From: Chondromyces crocatus
GTDB lineage: Bacteria > Myxococcota_A > Polyangia > Polyangiales > Polyangiaceae
DNA: 64,000 nucleotides
Direction: 5' to 3'
NCBI RefSeq assembly: GCF_001189295.1
Contig: NZ_CP012159.1
Span: 372,001-436,000, forward strand
In this document: positions 54,409 to 64,000 of the stretch, piece after piece
Layout of the letters: each line of letters starts with the position of its first letter
Position numbering within the stretch: the first letter of the stretch is position 1
Program-made: the position numbers and the translations under genes
The notes under the pieces: generated by a model
Told to the model about the DNA's origin: nothing
Databases searched by the model: none
The model's input: only the letters and a program-made list of their open reading frames with translations

Positions 54409-55050
54409 TCAGACCCGCGGCGTCGTCCGGTACACCGTCGAGTCTCGCGACTCGGACGAGTTGTACGTGTACGTCCAGCCATGCGGCCGCACGTGCCGCT
54501 CCAGGTGGGTCTCACACCAGAGCTGCTGCCCGCCGGTCTCCTGACGCTTCGCCACGCACAGCGGGCACGGCTTCTCGATGTTCGGCAGCTCCGAGGCGTT
54601 CTCGTGCTCCTTGGGGCGCACGATCCACACCGCGCAGCGCGCATGGCGAACCACCGACTCCGCCACCGACCCGGAGATCAGCCGCTCCAGCCCGTTCCTC
54701 TCCTTCGTCCCGATCACGATCAGGTCGGCGTCCACATCCGCGGCGAGCTGCACGATCTGCGTCGAGGCCGACCCGGTCCGCATGTGCGTCCGCACCCGCA
54801 CCCCCTTCAGGTCGTTCAGCGCAGGGGCCAGCGTCTTCACCCGATCCCGCACCAGCGCCTCGGTCCGATCGAACGCCGGCTCCACCGTCCCGTTGAAATG
54901 CTTGGCGCCTCCCCCCTCGACATGCACCACGTGGATGTCGACCCCGGGGAAGCTCGACGCGAACTGCAGCGCCGCGTCCAGCGCGCGCACCCCCTCCTCC
55001 TCGAAGTCCAGTCCCACCACGATCGTCGCCGAAGGCTGTTGCGTCCCCAT
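54409..55050 (-). CDS. UspA-family stress protein with C-terminal zinc-finger-like extension
   Basis: The 213-residue protein has a UspA domain: IVVGLDFEEEG, and GTKERNGLERLISGSVAESV with the ATP-binding G-x2-G-x9-G[ST] pattern. The C-terminus adds CPLCVAKRQETGGQQLWC...HLERH, a CxxC...C...H...H arrangement likely to bind zinc. A strong AAGGAGGG site precedes the ATG. Cytoplasmic; role in stress or resting state inferred. Confidence 0.82.
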   Translation of the reverse strand: MGTQQPSATIVVGLDFEEEGVRALDAALQFASSFPGVDIHVVHVEGGGAKHFNGTVEPAFDRTEALVRDRVKTLAPALNDLKGVRVRTHMRTGSASTQIVQLAADVDADLIVIGTKERNGLERLISGSVAESVVRHARCAVWIVRPKEHENASELPNIEKPCPLCVAKRQETGGQQLWCETHLERHVRPHGWTYTYNSSESRDSTVYRTTPRV

Positions 55051-55209
55051 GAGTCTCCCTCCTTCCGGAACTCCTTGGGGCCCACGGGCCCCTGTCGCCA
55101 GCCTCTGGAGGGACGAAAAAGAAGAGCCAGGGCGCCGGCCCTCCCCGACCGCGGATGCGGGCGCCGCTTCCCGCAGCAATCCGCGCAATTCTGACTAAGC
55201 TACGCCGCC

Positions 55210-57189
55210 GTGCCGGTCGTAACAGCCCAGGAGCTTCGCAAATCGTATGGAACGCGCGTCATCCTCGACGACGTCACCCTGACCATCCGGACCGGCGAAC
55301 GCGTCGGCCTGGTCGGCATCAACGGCTCGGGCAAAAGCACGCTCGCCCGCATCCTCGCGGGCACCGAGGCGCCGGAGAGCGGCACGGTCATGCGCCGCCG
55401 TGGCGCCGAGATCGCCATCCTCTCGCAGGATCCGCAGTTCGAGCCCACCCTGTCGGCCCGTGACGTCGTGATCGCAGGGCTCGCGGCCTGGCACGCCGCC
55501 CGCGCCCGCCACGACGAAGCGAGCCGTGCCCTCACCCGCGGAGACGGCGAGCACGACGCTCTCCTCGCCGCCCAGTCCGAGGCCGCCGCCGACGTCGAGC
55601 GCCTCGGCGGCTGGGACGTCTCGCATCGCGTCGACGCCATCCTCGGCCACGTCGGCGTCACCCGGCTCGACGCCCCCGTGGGCTCCATGAGCGGCGGTGA
55701 TCGGCGCCGCGTCGCCCTCGCGCGCATCCTCGTCGCCCGCCCCGCCCTCGCCATCCTCGACGAGCCCAGCAACCACCTCGACGCCGAGACGGTCGAGTGG
55801 CTCGAACAGTACCTGATCGAAGAGCACACCGGCGCCCTCCTCCTCATCACCCACGATCGCTACCTGCTCGACCGCGTCGCCGAGCGCACCCTCGAGATCG
55901 ACAAGGGCAAGGTCTACAGTTACGACGGCGGCTACGAGGCGTACCTGGAGCAGAAGGCCGAGCGCCTCGCGCTCGACGCCCGCGCCGAATCGAACCGGCA
56001 GAACTTCCTCCGCCGCGAACTCGAATGGCTGCGGCGCCAGCCCAAGGCCCGCACGGGCAAGCAGAAGGCCCGCATCCAGCGCGCCGAGTCGGCCAAGGGC
56101 CAGCTCGCGCCCAAGGCCGAACGCGCCGCCGAGCTGCACGTCGCGACCACCCGCTCCGGGCGCTCCATCCTCGAACTCAAACAGCTCGGCGTGCGCGTCG
56201 GTGATCGCTGGCTGATCCGCGACCTCGACTTCGTGCTCACCAAGGGCGAGCGCGTCGGCGTCGTCGGCAGGAACGGCACGGGCAAGACCACCCTGCTCCG
56301 CGCCATCCTCGGCGACCTCCCCGCCGAGGCCAGCGCCAGCGAACAAGAGCCCCGGCTCACCCAGGGCGAGGCCGTGCTCGGCAAAAGCACCACCATCGCC
56401 TACTTCGACCAGCACCGAAGCGGCCTCGATACCGAAGCCTCCATCCTCGAGAACGTCGCCGGCGACCGGGCGCGCATCCCCCTCGGCGAGCATGTCATGG
56501 AGCCGCGGGTCTACCTGGAGCGCTTCCTCTTCGAAGGCCCGACGATCAACCAGCCCGTCGGTTCGCTCTCCGGCGGCGAGCGCGCCCGCGTCGCGCTGGC
56601 GAAGATGCTCTCGCGCCCCTCCAACGTGCTCCTGCTCGACGAGCCCACCAACGATCTCGACGTCACCACCCTCGCCTCGCTCGAAGACATGCTCGTCGAG
56701 CTGGACGGCTCGGCGGTCGTCGTCACCCACGACCGCTGGTTCCTGAACCGCGTCGCCACCACCATCCTCGCCTTCGAGGACGATGGCCGCGTCATCCGGT
56801 ACGCCGGGAACTTCGACTCGTTCCGCGCGCAGAAGGCGCACGCCGAGGCCGAGGCCAAGGCCGCCGCCGCAAGCGCCGCCGCCGCGCGCACCGCAGCCCC
56901 CGAGGCCACGAAGGCGGCGAAGGGTGGTCCCCGCGAAGCGCCGCGCGCCAAGGGCCTCACCTACGCCGAGCGGGCCGAACTCGACGGCATCCTCGAACGC
57001 ATCGAGCAAGCCGAGGTCCGCGTCACCGAACTCGAAGCGACGCTCGCCGACCCTTCCCTCTACGCCAGCCGTGGCGCCGAGGTGCCCGGCATGGTCGCCG
57101 ATCTCGAGAAGGCCAAGGCCGAGGTCACCCGACTCACCGCCCGCTGGGAAGAGCTGGAAGCGAAGCGAGACGCCGCAGGCAAGGGCTGA
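55210..57189 (+). CDS. uup: ABC-F ATPase, Uup type
   Basis: The 659-residue soluble protein has two ABC domains ([31 protein letters not shown]; then [31 protein letters not shown]) joined by the linker region with [18 protein letters not shown]-terminal coiled coil ([18 protein letters not shown]) is typical of Uup. It starts at a GTG. It acts on ribosomes or branched DNA rather than transport; no membrane part exists. It is convergent with the S46 peptidase. Confidence 0.88.
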   Translation: MPVVTAQELRKSYGTRVILDDVTLTIRTGERVGLVGINGSGKSTLARILAGTEAPESGTVMRRRGAEIAILSQDPQFEPTLSARDVVIAGLAAWHAARARHDEASRALTRGDGEHDALLAAQSEAAADVERLGGWDVSHRVDAILGHVGVTRLDAPVGSMSGGDRRRVALARILVARPALAILDEPSNHLDAETVEWLEQYLIEEHTGALLLITHDRYLLDRVAERTLEIDKGKVYSYDGGYEAYLEQKAERLALDARAESNRQNFLRRELEWLRRQPKARTGKQKARIQRAESAKGQLAPKAERAAELHVATTRSGRSILELKQLGVRVGDRWLIRDLDFVLTKGERVGVVGRNGTGKTTLLRAILGDLPAEASASEQEPRLTQGEAVLGKSTTIAYFDQHRSGLDTEASILENVAGDRARIPLGEHVMEPRVYLERFLFEGPTINQPVGSLSGGERARVALAKMLSRPSNVLLLDEPTNDLDVTTLASLEDMLVELDGSAVVVTHDRWFLNRVATTILAFEDDGRVIRYAGNFDSFRAQKAHAEAEAKAAAASAAAARTAAPEATKAAKGGPREAPRAKGLTYAERAELDGILERIEQAEVRVTELEATLADPSLYASRGAEVPGMVADLEKAKAEVTRLTARWEELEAKRDAAGKG

Positions 57190-57193
57190 CCGC

Positions 57194-57255
57194 GGCGCCT
57201 CCCTGGAACTGACCGCAGCGCCTCCCTGGAGAGGCGCCGCGAGCGGAGAGGCGCC
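57194..57255. terminator. Inverted-repeat cluster between uup and the S46 peptidase gene
   Basis: GGCGCCTC-type arms (57194-57201 and near 57217-57224) pair with GAGGCGCC arms at 57231-57238 and 57248-57255. They form nested hairpins between the two converging stop codons. No T-run is present. Confidence 0.5.
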
Positions 57256-57271
57256 GCGCGTGCAGCCGACC

Positions 57272-59575
57272 TCAGTCGATCGACGGCTTCACGCCCAGCT
57301 CGCGCAGCACATCGTCCGCGCCGCCCACCGCATCCATCACCCACAGCATGTAGCGCAGGTCCACGTGAATGGTCCGGGTGATCGAGGGCATGAACAGCCA
57401 GTCCGAGGCCATCGCCTCGTAGTTGCCATCGAACGCCAGGCCCACCAGCTCGCCGCGCGCGTTGAGCGTCGCCGAGCCCGAGTTGCCGCCGGTGATGTCC
57501 AGATCGCTGAGGAAGTCGACCGGCACCTCGCCGAGCGCCGGGTGCACGTACGGGCCGAACTTCTTCGCCTTCACCGCCTCGAGGAGCGCCTTCGGCGACT
57601 CGAACGGCTCCTTGCCCGTGTCCTTCTTCAGGATCCCGCTCACGCCGGTGAACGGCTCGAACGTCGGGCCATCCTCCTTCGCCTTGTAGCCGCGCACCGT
57701 CCCGTAGGTGATCCGCAGCGTGCTGTTCGCGTCGGGGGCGAGCGCGCTCCCCTGGAACTGCTGCAGCGCCTCCACGAACTTCGGCCGGTGCGCGCTCATC
57801 GCGCCCGCGTACGCCTTCTTGCGATCCTGCTGCGCCTGGAGGGAGGGCCGCATGGCCACGGCGAGCTTGACCAGCGGATCCTGGCTGCGCTTCAGCTCCG
57901 CGGTCGTCGCCGTCTCGAGCAGCTTCACCCGCGTCGCCTCGTCCTCCAGCTTCGTCTTGCCGAACAGCCCGCTGACCGCCTGATCGATCGCGGCCTCCGT
58001 CGGCTCCTTCTTCCCGAGCAGCGCCGTGTAGACCACCGGCCGATCCTTCTCCGGAAGCAGCGCCATCCGCCGCAGGAACACCTTCAGCAGCGCGCTGTCG
58101 ATGCGCCGGTCGTAGCCCTTCTGCAGTGCCGCCTGCGCTTGCTCGAACCGCTGCCAGTTCCGCTGCTGGTACGACGGATCCCGCTCGGCGTCGGGCTTCG
58201 GGCGCTCCTCCGCCATCTTCACGATCGCGTCCGCCGCGCTCACCAGCCGGACGAGGCCCATCATCTGGTCGACCAGCTCGTCCTGCTCGCGCGTGGCCTG
58301 CTCTGCCGCATGGATCTTCGCCATCTCCTCGATGGCGCCGCCGAAGGCCGTCTGCCGCTTTGGGTCCGCGGCGATCCAGGTCTTCAGGTTGGCCTCGACG
58401 GCGGCCTTCTTCTTCGCCAGCCCGTCCTTCACCAGCCCATCGAGCAAGCCCTCCGTCTTGAGCAGGCGGTTCATCAGCCCGTCGATCCGCGGCATCGTCT
58501 TGATCTTGAGCGCCGCGTCGTCCTTGCTCAGTCCGTTCAGGAGATCGATCACCTCCTTGTAGAGCTTCACCCGCTCCGGGTACTCCCACGACGACGCCGT
58601 CTCCACCTCGGCCGCCGTCCGCAGCCGGTTCGTCCGACCGGGGTAGCCCGCCACCATCACGAAGTCTCCCGCGACGAGCGGCGTGCTGGCGACCTTCAGG
58701 TGGTGCGGCGGCTTGTACGGCACGTTGGTGCTCGCGTGATCGGCGGGCTTGCCGTCCTTGCCGACGTACGCGCGGAAGAACGCGAAGTCGCCCCCGTGGC
58801 GCGGCCAGCGCCAGTTGTCGATGTCGCCGCCGAAGTTCCCGATGCCCTCGGCGGGGATGTACACCATGCGCACATCCTTGATCTCGAGCTGCTCGATCAG
58901 CCGGTACTGGGCCCCGCCGAAGTACTCCGCCACCGAGCAGCGGATCCCGGGGCGGTCCTTCTCGCACGCCGCGACGAGCTGCTTCTCGCGGGTCTCGATC
59001 TGCTTCTGTCGCGCGAGGCTGTCCTTGATCCCGTCGAGGCCCTCCCGCACGTCCTTCGACACGTCGCGGAGCGCCTGCGTGACGTACACCCGCGCCGTCG
59101 GTCCGGCCCAGCGCTCCTCGGCGCGGCTCTTCGCGAGGAAGCCGTCCTGCTGCAGGTTCTCCTGCGGCGTGGTGTTGAACTGGAGCGCGCCGCCGGAGCA
59201 GTGGTGGTTCGTGGCCACCAGGCCCTCGGCGGACACGAACGACGCCGAGCAGCCGCCCAGGCTCACGACGGCGCCCAGGGGAAACGCCGTCGGATCGAGC
59301 AGCGCCTTCGGATCCATCTTCACGCCGAGCTGCTCGAGCTGCGGCCCGTGCGAGGCGAGCTGCTCCGGCATCCACATCCCGCCGGGGTTCTCGAACGGGG
59401 CCTTCGCCTCACGCGCCGCGGGCGGTGCAGCGGGGGCCGACTGCAAGGTCGGCTCTGCCGGCTCGACGGGCGGCTGAGCGCCACACCCGGAGGCGCAGGC
59501 GGCAGTGACGATGGCGAGAGGCAGGCCCGTGAAGCTGCGGAGCGACAGGCCCCGACGGCGGCGCGAGGTGGTCAT
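57272..59575 (-). CDS. S46-family dipeptidyl peptidase (DPP7-like)
   Basis: The 767-residue protein has a lipoprotein signal (CASGC). Its S46 triad lies in GLVATNHHCSG (His), NFGGDIDNWRWPRHGGDF (Asp) and TGGNSGSATLN (Ser). Such enzymes release dipeptides from oligopeptides outside the cytoplasm. The specificity position reads FDGNYEA, where a Gly points to DPP7 (hydrophobic P1) rather than DPP11, which has Arg. This is consistent with scavenging peptides from lysed prey; that is inference. A 204-base stretch upstream (59576-59779) holds only a TCCAACCGT...CC.GACCG direct repeat. Confidence 0.9.
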   Translation of the reverse strand: MTTSRRRRGLSLRSFTGLPLAIVTAACASGCGAQPPVEPAEPTLQSAPAAPPAAREAKAPFENPGGMWMPEQLASHGPQLEQLGVKMDPKALLDPTAFPLGAVVSLGGCSASFVSAEGLVATNHHCSGGALQFNTTPQENLQQDGFLAKSRAEERWAGPTARVYVTQALRDVSKDVREGLDGIKDSLARQKQIETREKQLVAACEKDRPGIRCSVAEYFGGAQYRLIEQLEIKDVRMVYIPAEGIGNFGGDIDNWRWPRHGGDFAFFRAYVGKDGKPADHASTNVPYKPPHHLKVASTPLVAGDFVMVAGYPGRTNRLRTAAEVETASSWEYPERVKLYKEVIDLLNGLSKDDAALKIKTMPRIDGLMNRLLKTEGLLDGLVKDGLAKKKAAVEANLKTWIAADPKRQTAFGGAIEEMAKIHAAEQATREQDELVDQMMGLVRLVSAADAIVKMAEERPKPDAERDPSYQQRNWQRFEQAQAALQKGYDRRIDSALLKVFLRRMALLPEKDRPVVYTALLGKKEPTEAAIDQAVSGLFGKTKLEDEATRVKLLETATTAELKRSQDPLVKLAVAMRPSLQAQQDRKKAYAGAMSAHRPKFVEALQQFQGSALAPDANSTLRITYGTVRGYKAKEDGPTFEPFTGVSGILKKDTGKEPFESPKALLEAVKAKKFGPYVHPALGEVPVDFLSDLDITGGNSGSATLNARGELVGLAFDGNYEAMASDWLFMPSITRTIHVDLRYMLWVMDAVGGADDVLRELGVKPSID

Positions 59576-59779
59576 GGCCCGGGCTCTACCGCCGTCCACC
59601 GGACGTGTCCACGCGCTCGTGCTCTCCCGGGAGGGGCTGCGGCTCAGGCCGACTGGCGCCGAGAAATGTTTGTTGCTCCAACCGTTTCCAGACCGAGGGC
59701 TGGCCGCGCTCGGTTCACTTCGGGCTTGCGGGCGGGGCGATGGTTCTTGGTCCAACCGTCCCCGACCGCGTGCCTGCGC

Positions 59780-60040
59780 TCAACCCACCTCGTGCATGCG
59801 GAACGAGGCGACGGCGGAGCTGCCCTCCAGGGTCCGGTGAATCCAGGGCGCGTCGCGCTGGGCCACCGCGATCAGGCGGACCTCTCCCACCCCCTCCATG
59901 GGCTCCAGGCCGGCGAAGCCCACCTTCTTGGCTTCGTCGATGGTCATGACCTGAGCGCTCGTTTCCTTGATGATCTCGGCGCTGAGGATTTCCTCGGTGG
60001 TCTTGCCGCGAACCAAATACACCTCGAAGACGGCCAGCAT
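59780..60040 (-). CDS. Small hypothetical protein
   Basis: The 86-residue protein begins MLAVFEVYLVRGKTTEEILS and has an alpha/beta composition without signal peptide. GAGGA lies before the ATG, supporting translation. It sits alone between the S46 gene and the chemosensory cluster. Family not recognised. The 242-base region upstream to 60282 shows no clear promoter. Confidence 0.6.
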   Translation of the reverse strand: MLAVFEVYLVRGKTTEEILSAEIIKETSAQVMTIDEAKKVGFAGLEPMEGVGEVRLIAVAQRDAPWIHRTLEGSSAVASFRMHEVG

Positions 60041-60282
60041 GCGCCCATCCTCGCCTGGGCGGAGAGCCCTTCGCAAGAGAGGAGCGCCTCCCTCCACCGA
60101 TCGAGGATCACCCGTGCATTGCTCGGCCGTTCAGCCCAGCAGGCTCTCTCGATCACACAATTTCACGCTATGTCTGCCAGCGGGGGGCCCGGGTAAAGCC
60201 CCGCCCTGCTTTCGGGGCATCCCTGATAGAGAACCGTCCACTGCTTGTTAGGTTTTGACCCTTCTGGTTTCGAGGCAATCCC

Positions 60283-60663
60283 GTGCGCGAGCTCCTCATC
60301 GTCGACGACAGCAAGGTGATGCGCGAGATGATCGTGGCGTGCCTGCGCACCGAGCCCAGTCTCTCGTTCACGCAGGCTGGCAGCGGCCTCGAAGCGATCG
60401 AGAAGATGTCCTTGAAGCGCTTCGACCTCGTCGTCCTCGACCTGAACATGCCGGACATCGGCGGTCTCGAGGTGGTCGAGTTCATCCGCGGCCAGGACCG
60501 GCTCCGCGCGCTGCCCATCCTCATCGTCACCACCCGGGGCGACGATCTGTCGCGCTCCCGCGTGCTGTCCGCCGGTGCGAGCCGGTTCTTGACCAAGCCG
60601 TTCACGCCTCAGGCCATCGTGGCCGAGGTGCGCAGCCTGCTCGGCGGGGAGCGCCCACCGTGA
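60283..60663 (+). CDS. cheY: Single-domain response regulator (CheY-like)
   Basis: The 126-residue receiver has the acidic pair D8-D9, phosphoacceptor D53 (VVLDLNMP), T83/T84 and K105 (LTKPF). It starts at a GTG with CGAGG upstream. The stop overlaps the cheA start (GTGA), so it is the likely phosphate receiver of the CheA encoded next to it. Confidence 0.92.
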   Translation: MRELLIVDDSKVMREMIVACLRTEPSLSFTQAGSGLEAIEKMSLKRFDLVVLDLNMPDIGGLEVVEFIRGQDRLRALPILIVTTRGDDLSRSRVLSAGASRFLTKPFTPQAIVAEVRSLLGGERPP

Positions 60664-62783
60664 AGCCCATGGTGGACGTCGCCGAGTTCCGCTCGGCGTA
60701 TCTCGCCGAAGTCGACGATCATCTGGAGACCGCCGGTGCGCACCTGCTCTCGCTGGAGCGCACGGCGGCTCAAGGACGGTCGGACCCGCGCGCCGTCCGC
60801 GAGGTCTTCCGCGCGCTGCACACCATCAAGGGGCTGTCGGCGATGATGGGCGTCGAAACCATCGTCGCCATCTCCCACCGCATGGAGGGCCTGCTCCGGT
60901 GGCTCCAGCAGGGCAGCGCCCCCAGCCCGGCGACCATCGACGTGCTCTTTCAGGGCACGCGCGCCATCGCGCAGAGCGTGCGCGCGCTCTCCGAGGGCGC
61001 GCCGCCCACCGAGGCGCCCCGCCCCCTGCTCGACGCCCTCGACGCGCTCATCGTCGGGAGCGCGACCTCCCCGCCGGCCCACGCGCCCACCCTCACCCTG
61101 CCCGAGGAGCTCGCCGCCAAGCTGAGCGAGGCCGAGACCCAGCAGCTCGCCGCGGGCGTGAGTGCCGGGCGCCGCGCGCTGCGGGTCGACTTCTCGCCCT
61201 CACCGGACCTCGCCGAGCGGGGCCTCACCATCACCAGCGTGCGCGAGCGCGTCGGCGCGCTCTCGGAGATCATCAAGGTCGTCCCGTTCTCGCGACCGCC
61301 GACCGAGGAGGCCCCGGCCGGGCTGACCTTCTCGCTGATCCTCCTCGCCACCGCGCCCGACCAGACCATCCTCGATGCCGCCGGCCTGCCACCGAGCGCG
61401 CTCACGCCCCTCCTCACGCAGCCGAAGCTCAGCGCCGCGCTCACCACCACCGATCCCCCTCTGATCGACGCCGAGGAGCCCTCCTTCGAGGTGGACGAGG
61501 TGCCCCGGCGCGGCGTGCTCCGCGTCGAGCTCGGGCGCATCGACGAGGCCATGGACCGGCTCTCGGCGCTGGTGGTCACCCGCTACCGGCTGGAGCGGTG
61601 CGCTTCCGAGATGGCCGAGGTGGGCGCCCCCGTCCGCGAGCTGACCCGCTTGCTCGCGGAGCAGGCCCGTGAGCTGCGCGATCTCCGCTCGGCCTTGCTC
61701 CGCGTGCGCATGGTCCCCATGAGCGAGATCCTCGACCGCTTGCCCCTCGTCCTGCGCAGCCTCCGGCGCGACACGGGGAAGAAAGTGCGTCTCCAGATCG
61801 AGGGCAGCGGCGCCGAGCTGGACAAGGCGGTGGCCGAGCGGCTCCTGCCCGCCATCATCCACATCGTCCGCAACGCGGTCGACCATGGCATCGAGTCCCC
61901 CGAGGAGCGGGCACCCACCGGCAAGCCGGACGAAGGCACCTTGCGGATCAACTGCTCGACGGTGAGCAGCGCGGCGCTCTCCATCTCCATCGCCGACGAC
62001 GGCCGGGGCGTCGATCGCGCCTCGGTGGCGCAGCGGAGCGGCGTCGCATCGAGCGCGGAGCTCGACGACACCGCCCTGCTCGATCTCCTCTGCTCCCCCG
62101 GCCTGTCCACGCGCCTCGAGGCCACCACCACCAGCGGCCGTGGCATGGGCATGAACATCGCTCGCCGGGTGATCACCACCGACCTCGGTGGCGAGCTGAC
62201 GATGACCACCACCCAGGGCGCCGGCACCACCTTCACCCTGCGCGTGCCGCTCACCGTGGCGATCCTCGACGCCTTCGCCTTCCTGTGCGACGGCCAGCAC
62301 TACGTGGCGCCCATCGCCATGATCGACGAGATCGTGGAGATCGACCCGGCCTCCGTGATCCATGGCCCCGGGGGCATGCCCCTCTTCGAGCGGCGCGGGA
62401 CCGCGGTGCCCGTCGTGCCCCTCTCGGTCGCCCTGGCAGGGAACACGGCGCCCCCTCGCCTCCCCGCCGCCCGCTCCCTCGGCGCAGGCTCACCAGGCCC
62501 GAGCGCGCAGACCCCAGGCATCGGGGCGCGTGAGAGCGACGAGGCGCGCAAGGCGCTCATCGTGCGCCGCGGCGGTGAGGCGACCGCGCTCACCGTGGAT
62601 CGGCTGCTCGGGCACCGCGAGGCGGTCATCCGCCCGCTCACCGACCCGCTGGTGCAGGTCACCGGCGTCTCGGGGGCGACCGATCTCGGCGACGGCAAGC
62701 CCACGCTGGTCCTCGATCTGATCGCGCTGGTGGGCGCGGTGAACGGTCGGCGCGGCGCGCTCGCGCGCGTGGAGGGTGAATGA
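60660..62783 (+). CDS. cheA: CheA-type chemosensory histidine kinase
   Basis: The 707-residue kinase has an HPt domain (FRALHTIKGLSAMMG, phosphohistidine H54), a region of about 200 residues without a recognised CheY-binding P2, and a dimerisation helix pair. The ATPase domain (HIVRNAVDHGIE, ADDGRGVD, SGRGMGMNIARR) and a C-terminal CheW-like P5 domain follow. It starts by overlapping the cheY stop and ends overlapping cheW. Input comes from the soluble MCP encoded next. Whether it controls motility or development is unknown. Confidence 0.93.
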   Translation: MKPMVDVAEFRSAYLAEVDDHLETAGAHLLSLERTAAQGRSDPRAVREVFRALHTIKGLSAMMGVETIVAISHRMEGLLRWLQQGSAPSPATIDVLFQGTRAIAQSVRALSEGAPPTEAPRPLLDALDALIVGSATSPPAHAPTLTLPEELAAKLSEAETQQLAAGVSAGRRALRVDFSPSPDLAERGLTITSVRERVGALSEIIKVVPFSRPPTEEAPAGLTFSLILLATAPDQTILDAAGLPPSALTPLLTQPKLSAALTTTDPPLIDAEEPSFEVDEVPRRGVLRVELGRIDEAMDRLSALVVTRYRLERCASEMAEVGAPVRELTRLLAEQARELRDLRSALLRVRMVPMSEILDRLPLVLRSLRRDTGKKVRLQIEGSGAELDKAVAERLLPAIIHIVRNAVDHGIESPEERAPTGKPDEGTLRINCSTVSSAALSISIADDGRGVDRASVAQRSGVASSAELDDTALLDLLCSPGLSTRLEATTTSGRGMGMNIARRVITTDLGGELTMTTTQGAGTTFTLRVPLTVAILDAFAFLCDGQHYVAPIAMIDEIVEIDPASVIHGPGGMPLFERRGTAVPVVPLSVALAGNTAPPRLPAARSLGAGSPGPSAQTPGIGARESDEARKALIVRRGGEATALTVDRLLGHREAVIRPLTDPLVQVTGVSGATDLGDGKPTLVLDLIALVGAVNGRRGALARVEGE

Positions 62784-63211
62784 ACGGCCTGCACGTGGTG
62801 TTCAAGGTGGGCGACGGCATCTACGCGCTGTCCGCCGAGGAGGTGCTGCAGCTCGAGGCCTTCGAGGGGGTGACCCCCGTGCCGGGCGCGCCGCACCACG
62901 TCGCCGGGGTGGTGCAGAGCCGCGGCCGGGTGGTCCCCGTCGTCGATCTCCGCGCCCGCTTTCGCCTGCCCGCGATCGAGCGGACCATGGACTCTCGGAT
63001 CATCCTCGTCACGGTCGAGGACCGCGTGGTGGGCCTGCTCGTCGACAGCGCGCGCGAGGTGATCACCCTGCCGCCGTCCGAGATCACCGCGCCGCCGCGC
63101 CTCGTGGCGGAGCGCTCGGACGGCTTCGTTCGCTCCGTCGCGCGCGCCTCGGGCCGCCTGCTCATGCTCATCGACACCCGGAACGTCATCGGAGGAGAGC
63201 CGCTGCAATGA
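62780..63211 (+). CDS. cheW: CheW-type coupling protein
   Basis: The 143-residue protein is a single CheW domain (VFKVGDGIYALSAEEV, GVVQSRGRVVPVVDLR) that links receptor to CheA. Both ends overlap neighbours by four bases (ATGA), so the four genes form one translationally coupled unit. Confidence 0.92.
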   Translation: MNGLHVVFKVGDGIYALSAEEVLQLEAFEGVTPVPGAPHHVAGVVQSRGRVVPVVDLRARFRLPAIERTMDSRIILVTVEDRVVGLLVDSAREVITLPPSEITAPPRLVAERSDGFVRSVARASGRLLMLIDTRNVIGGEPLQ

Positions 63212-64000
63212 ACAGCCTGGGACACGGGGGATCCAGCGCGATCCTCGGAACTGCTCAGGAGCGCGCCGAGCGCGCCCTCGTCATCCTGCGCCAGGCGACG
63301 GCCTCCGCTCGCGCCATCGCGGACGCCTCGTCCCGCCTCGGCGCCGTGCTCGACGAGCAGGTCGCCACGTCGAGCGACGTGCGCGTGGTCCTCGACGAGG
63401 TGGGCGACGTCCTCGAGCAGGCCGCGCAGCGAGGCCAGAGCCTCCACCGCTCGCAGCAGATGGCGGGCGAGGTGCTCCGCGAGGTGGAGCTGTCCGTCAC
63501 CAGCACCGCCGCGTCGTTGCAGGAGGTCACGACCTCGATCAGCAGCGTGAAGAAGGACACCGCGACCCTCGCGTCCCTCTCCGACACGAACGCCACCACG
63601 CTCGAGCAGATGGCGCGCTCGATCAAGGGCGTCGCCTCCGACGCCGAGGACCTCGCCGCCGCCAGCGAAGAGCTGCTCGCTTCCGTGACCCAGGCGGCCT
63701 CCAACCTGGAGGCGATGTCGAAGCAAGGGCAGTCGTCCTCCGCCGCCATCGAGGAGACCGCCACCACGATCGAGCAGATGGCGCGCGGCGTGAACCGGCT
63801 CTCCACGGACGCGAGCGCGGTGTCCGAGCAGATCACCAAGGTCTCGTCCATGCTCGCCGGGATGAACGCGGGCATGACGGACGCCGCCCGCAGCTCCGCC
63901 AGCACGCTCGAGGCGATCGAACAGACCGCGACCACCGTCGAGCAGCTGGCGCGCTCCATCGCCTCCGTCGCCGAGCACGCGCGCGGGCTGGAGACCACCA
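63208..64000 (+). CDS. Soluble methyl-accepting chemotaxis-like protein (partial)
   Basis: The gene runs off the right edge; 264 codons are visible. The N-terminus MNSLGHGGSSAILGTAQERA has no membrane helix, and the visible part is one long coiled coil. Three near-copies of an I/L-E-E/Q-T-A-T-T-x-E-Q-M/L-A-R block (near residues 131, 187 and 238) resemble methylation-helix sequence. It probably acts as a cytoplasmic receptor for the CheA/CheW pair. The C-terminal signalling tip is outside the window. Confidence 0.8.
   Translation, partial: MNSLGHGGSSAILGTAQERAERALVILRQATASARAIADASSRLGAVLDEQVATSSDVRVVLDEVGDVLEQAAQRGQSLHRSQQMAGEVLREVELSVTSTAASLQEVTTSISSVKKDTATLASLSDTNATTLEQMARSIKGVASDAEDLAAASEELLASVTQAASNLEAMSKQGQSSSAAIEETATTIEQMARGVNRLSTDASAVSEQITKVSSMLAGMNAGMTDAARSSASTLEAIEQTATTVEQLARSIASVAEHARGLETT

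Noticed and set aside
56783-60196. A 1137-codon plus-strand open frame
   Set aside because: It spans the antisense of the S46 peptidase, whose catalytic motifs are intact on the other strand.

Overview
The window is high-GC DNA from a deltaproteobacterial predator lineage, most likely a myxobacterium of the Sorangium/Polyangium type. The evidence is its content: many secreted lipoproteins with Gly-Gly-X-Gly-Gly spacers or tails, Cys-rich repeat proteins, MopE-type metal-binding motifs, a Hanks-type Ser/Thr kinase, PEGA and OmpA/TSP3 envelope proteins and a chemosensory cluster. The genus is inferred. No rRNA, tRNA, CRISPR array, transposase or phage gene was seen.

Layout. 1-393: tandem array of short palindromes running off the left edge. 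0.6-6.7 kb: hutU, a small lipoprotein, a Ser/Thr kinase with a second kinase-like tail, two envelope proteins. 6.7-18.3 kb: ferredoxin yfhL with a clear promoter, Cys-rich lipoproteins, a HEAT-repeat protein, a DUF4149 membrane protein, an E1-alpha subunit and lpdA, an RNase HII-like protein, a VWA-like lipoprotein, a HAD phosphatase, and rplU-rpmA with a strong promoter. 18.6-29.6 kb: a giant Cys-repeat lipoprotein gene facing an eight-gene operon. 29.9-40.9 kb: a divergent ClpB, glutaredoxin, OmpA/TSP3 protein, PEGA protein plus beta-propeller lipoprotein, GST, amidohydrolase and a copper monooxygenase-like lipoprotein. 41-44.6 kb: a metal (probably zinc) locus. 44.6-60 kb: thiO, ffh, a patatin-like lipoprotein operon, a CBM9-like lipoprotein, a UspA protein, uup and an S46 dipeptidyl peptidase. 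60.3-64 kb: cheY-cheA-cheW-mcp, cut by the right edge.

The most interesting system is the minus-strand operon at 22725-29583. It is an expanded His-Xaa-Ser (HXS) radical-SAM peptide-modification locus. It encodes a precursor with eight Ser-His-Gly repeats ending in Ser-Trp, an HxsB-type SPASM radical SAM enzyme, two HxsD-like partners, two more radical SAM enzymes, a Tat-exported protein and a MopE-type lipoprotein. That lipoprotein shares a C-terminal domain with the giant Cys-repeat lipoprotein encoded by the convergent gene, which suggests both surface proteins work with the modified peptide. HXS is a bioinformatically named family. The three-enzyme, two-lipoprotein form is the part that looks undescribed.

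The second system is the metal locus at 41.0-44.6 kb. It has an SmtB-like sensor with all four alpha-5 metal ligands, a Fur/Zur-type regulator, a transporter that appears to fuse a ZIP-like half to an ArsP-like permease with a His-rich tail, and a convergent His-rich protein with an internal duplication.
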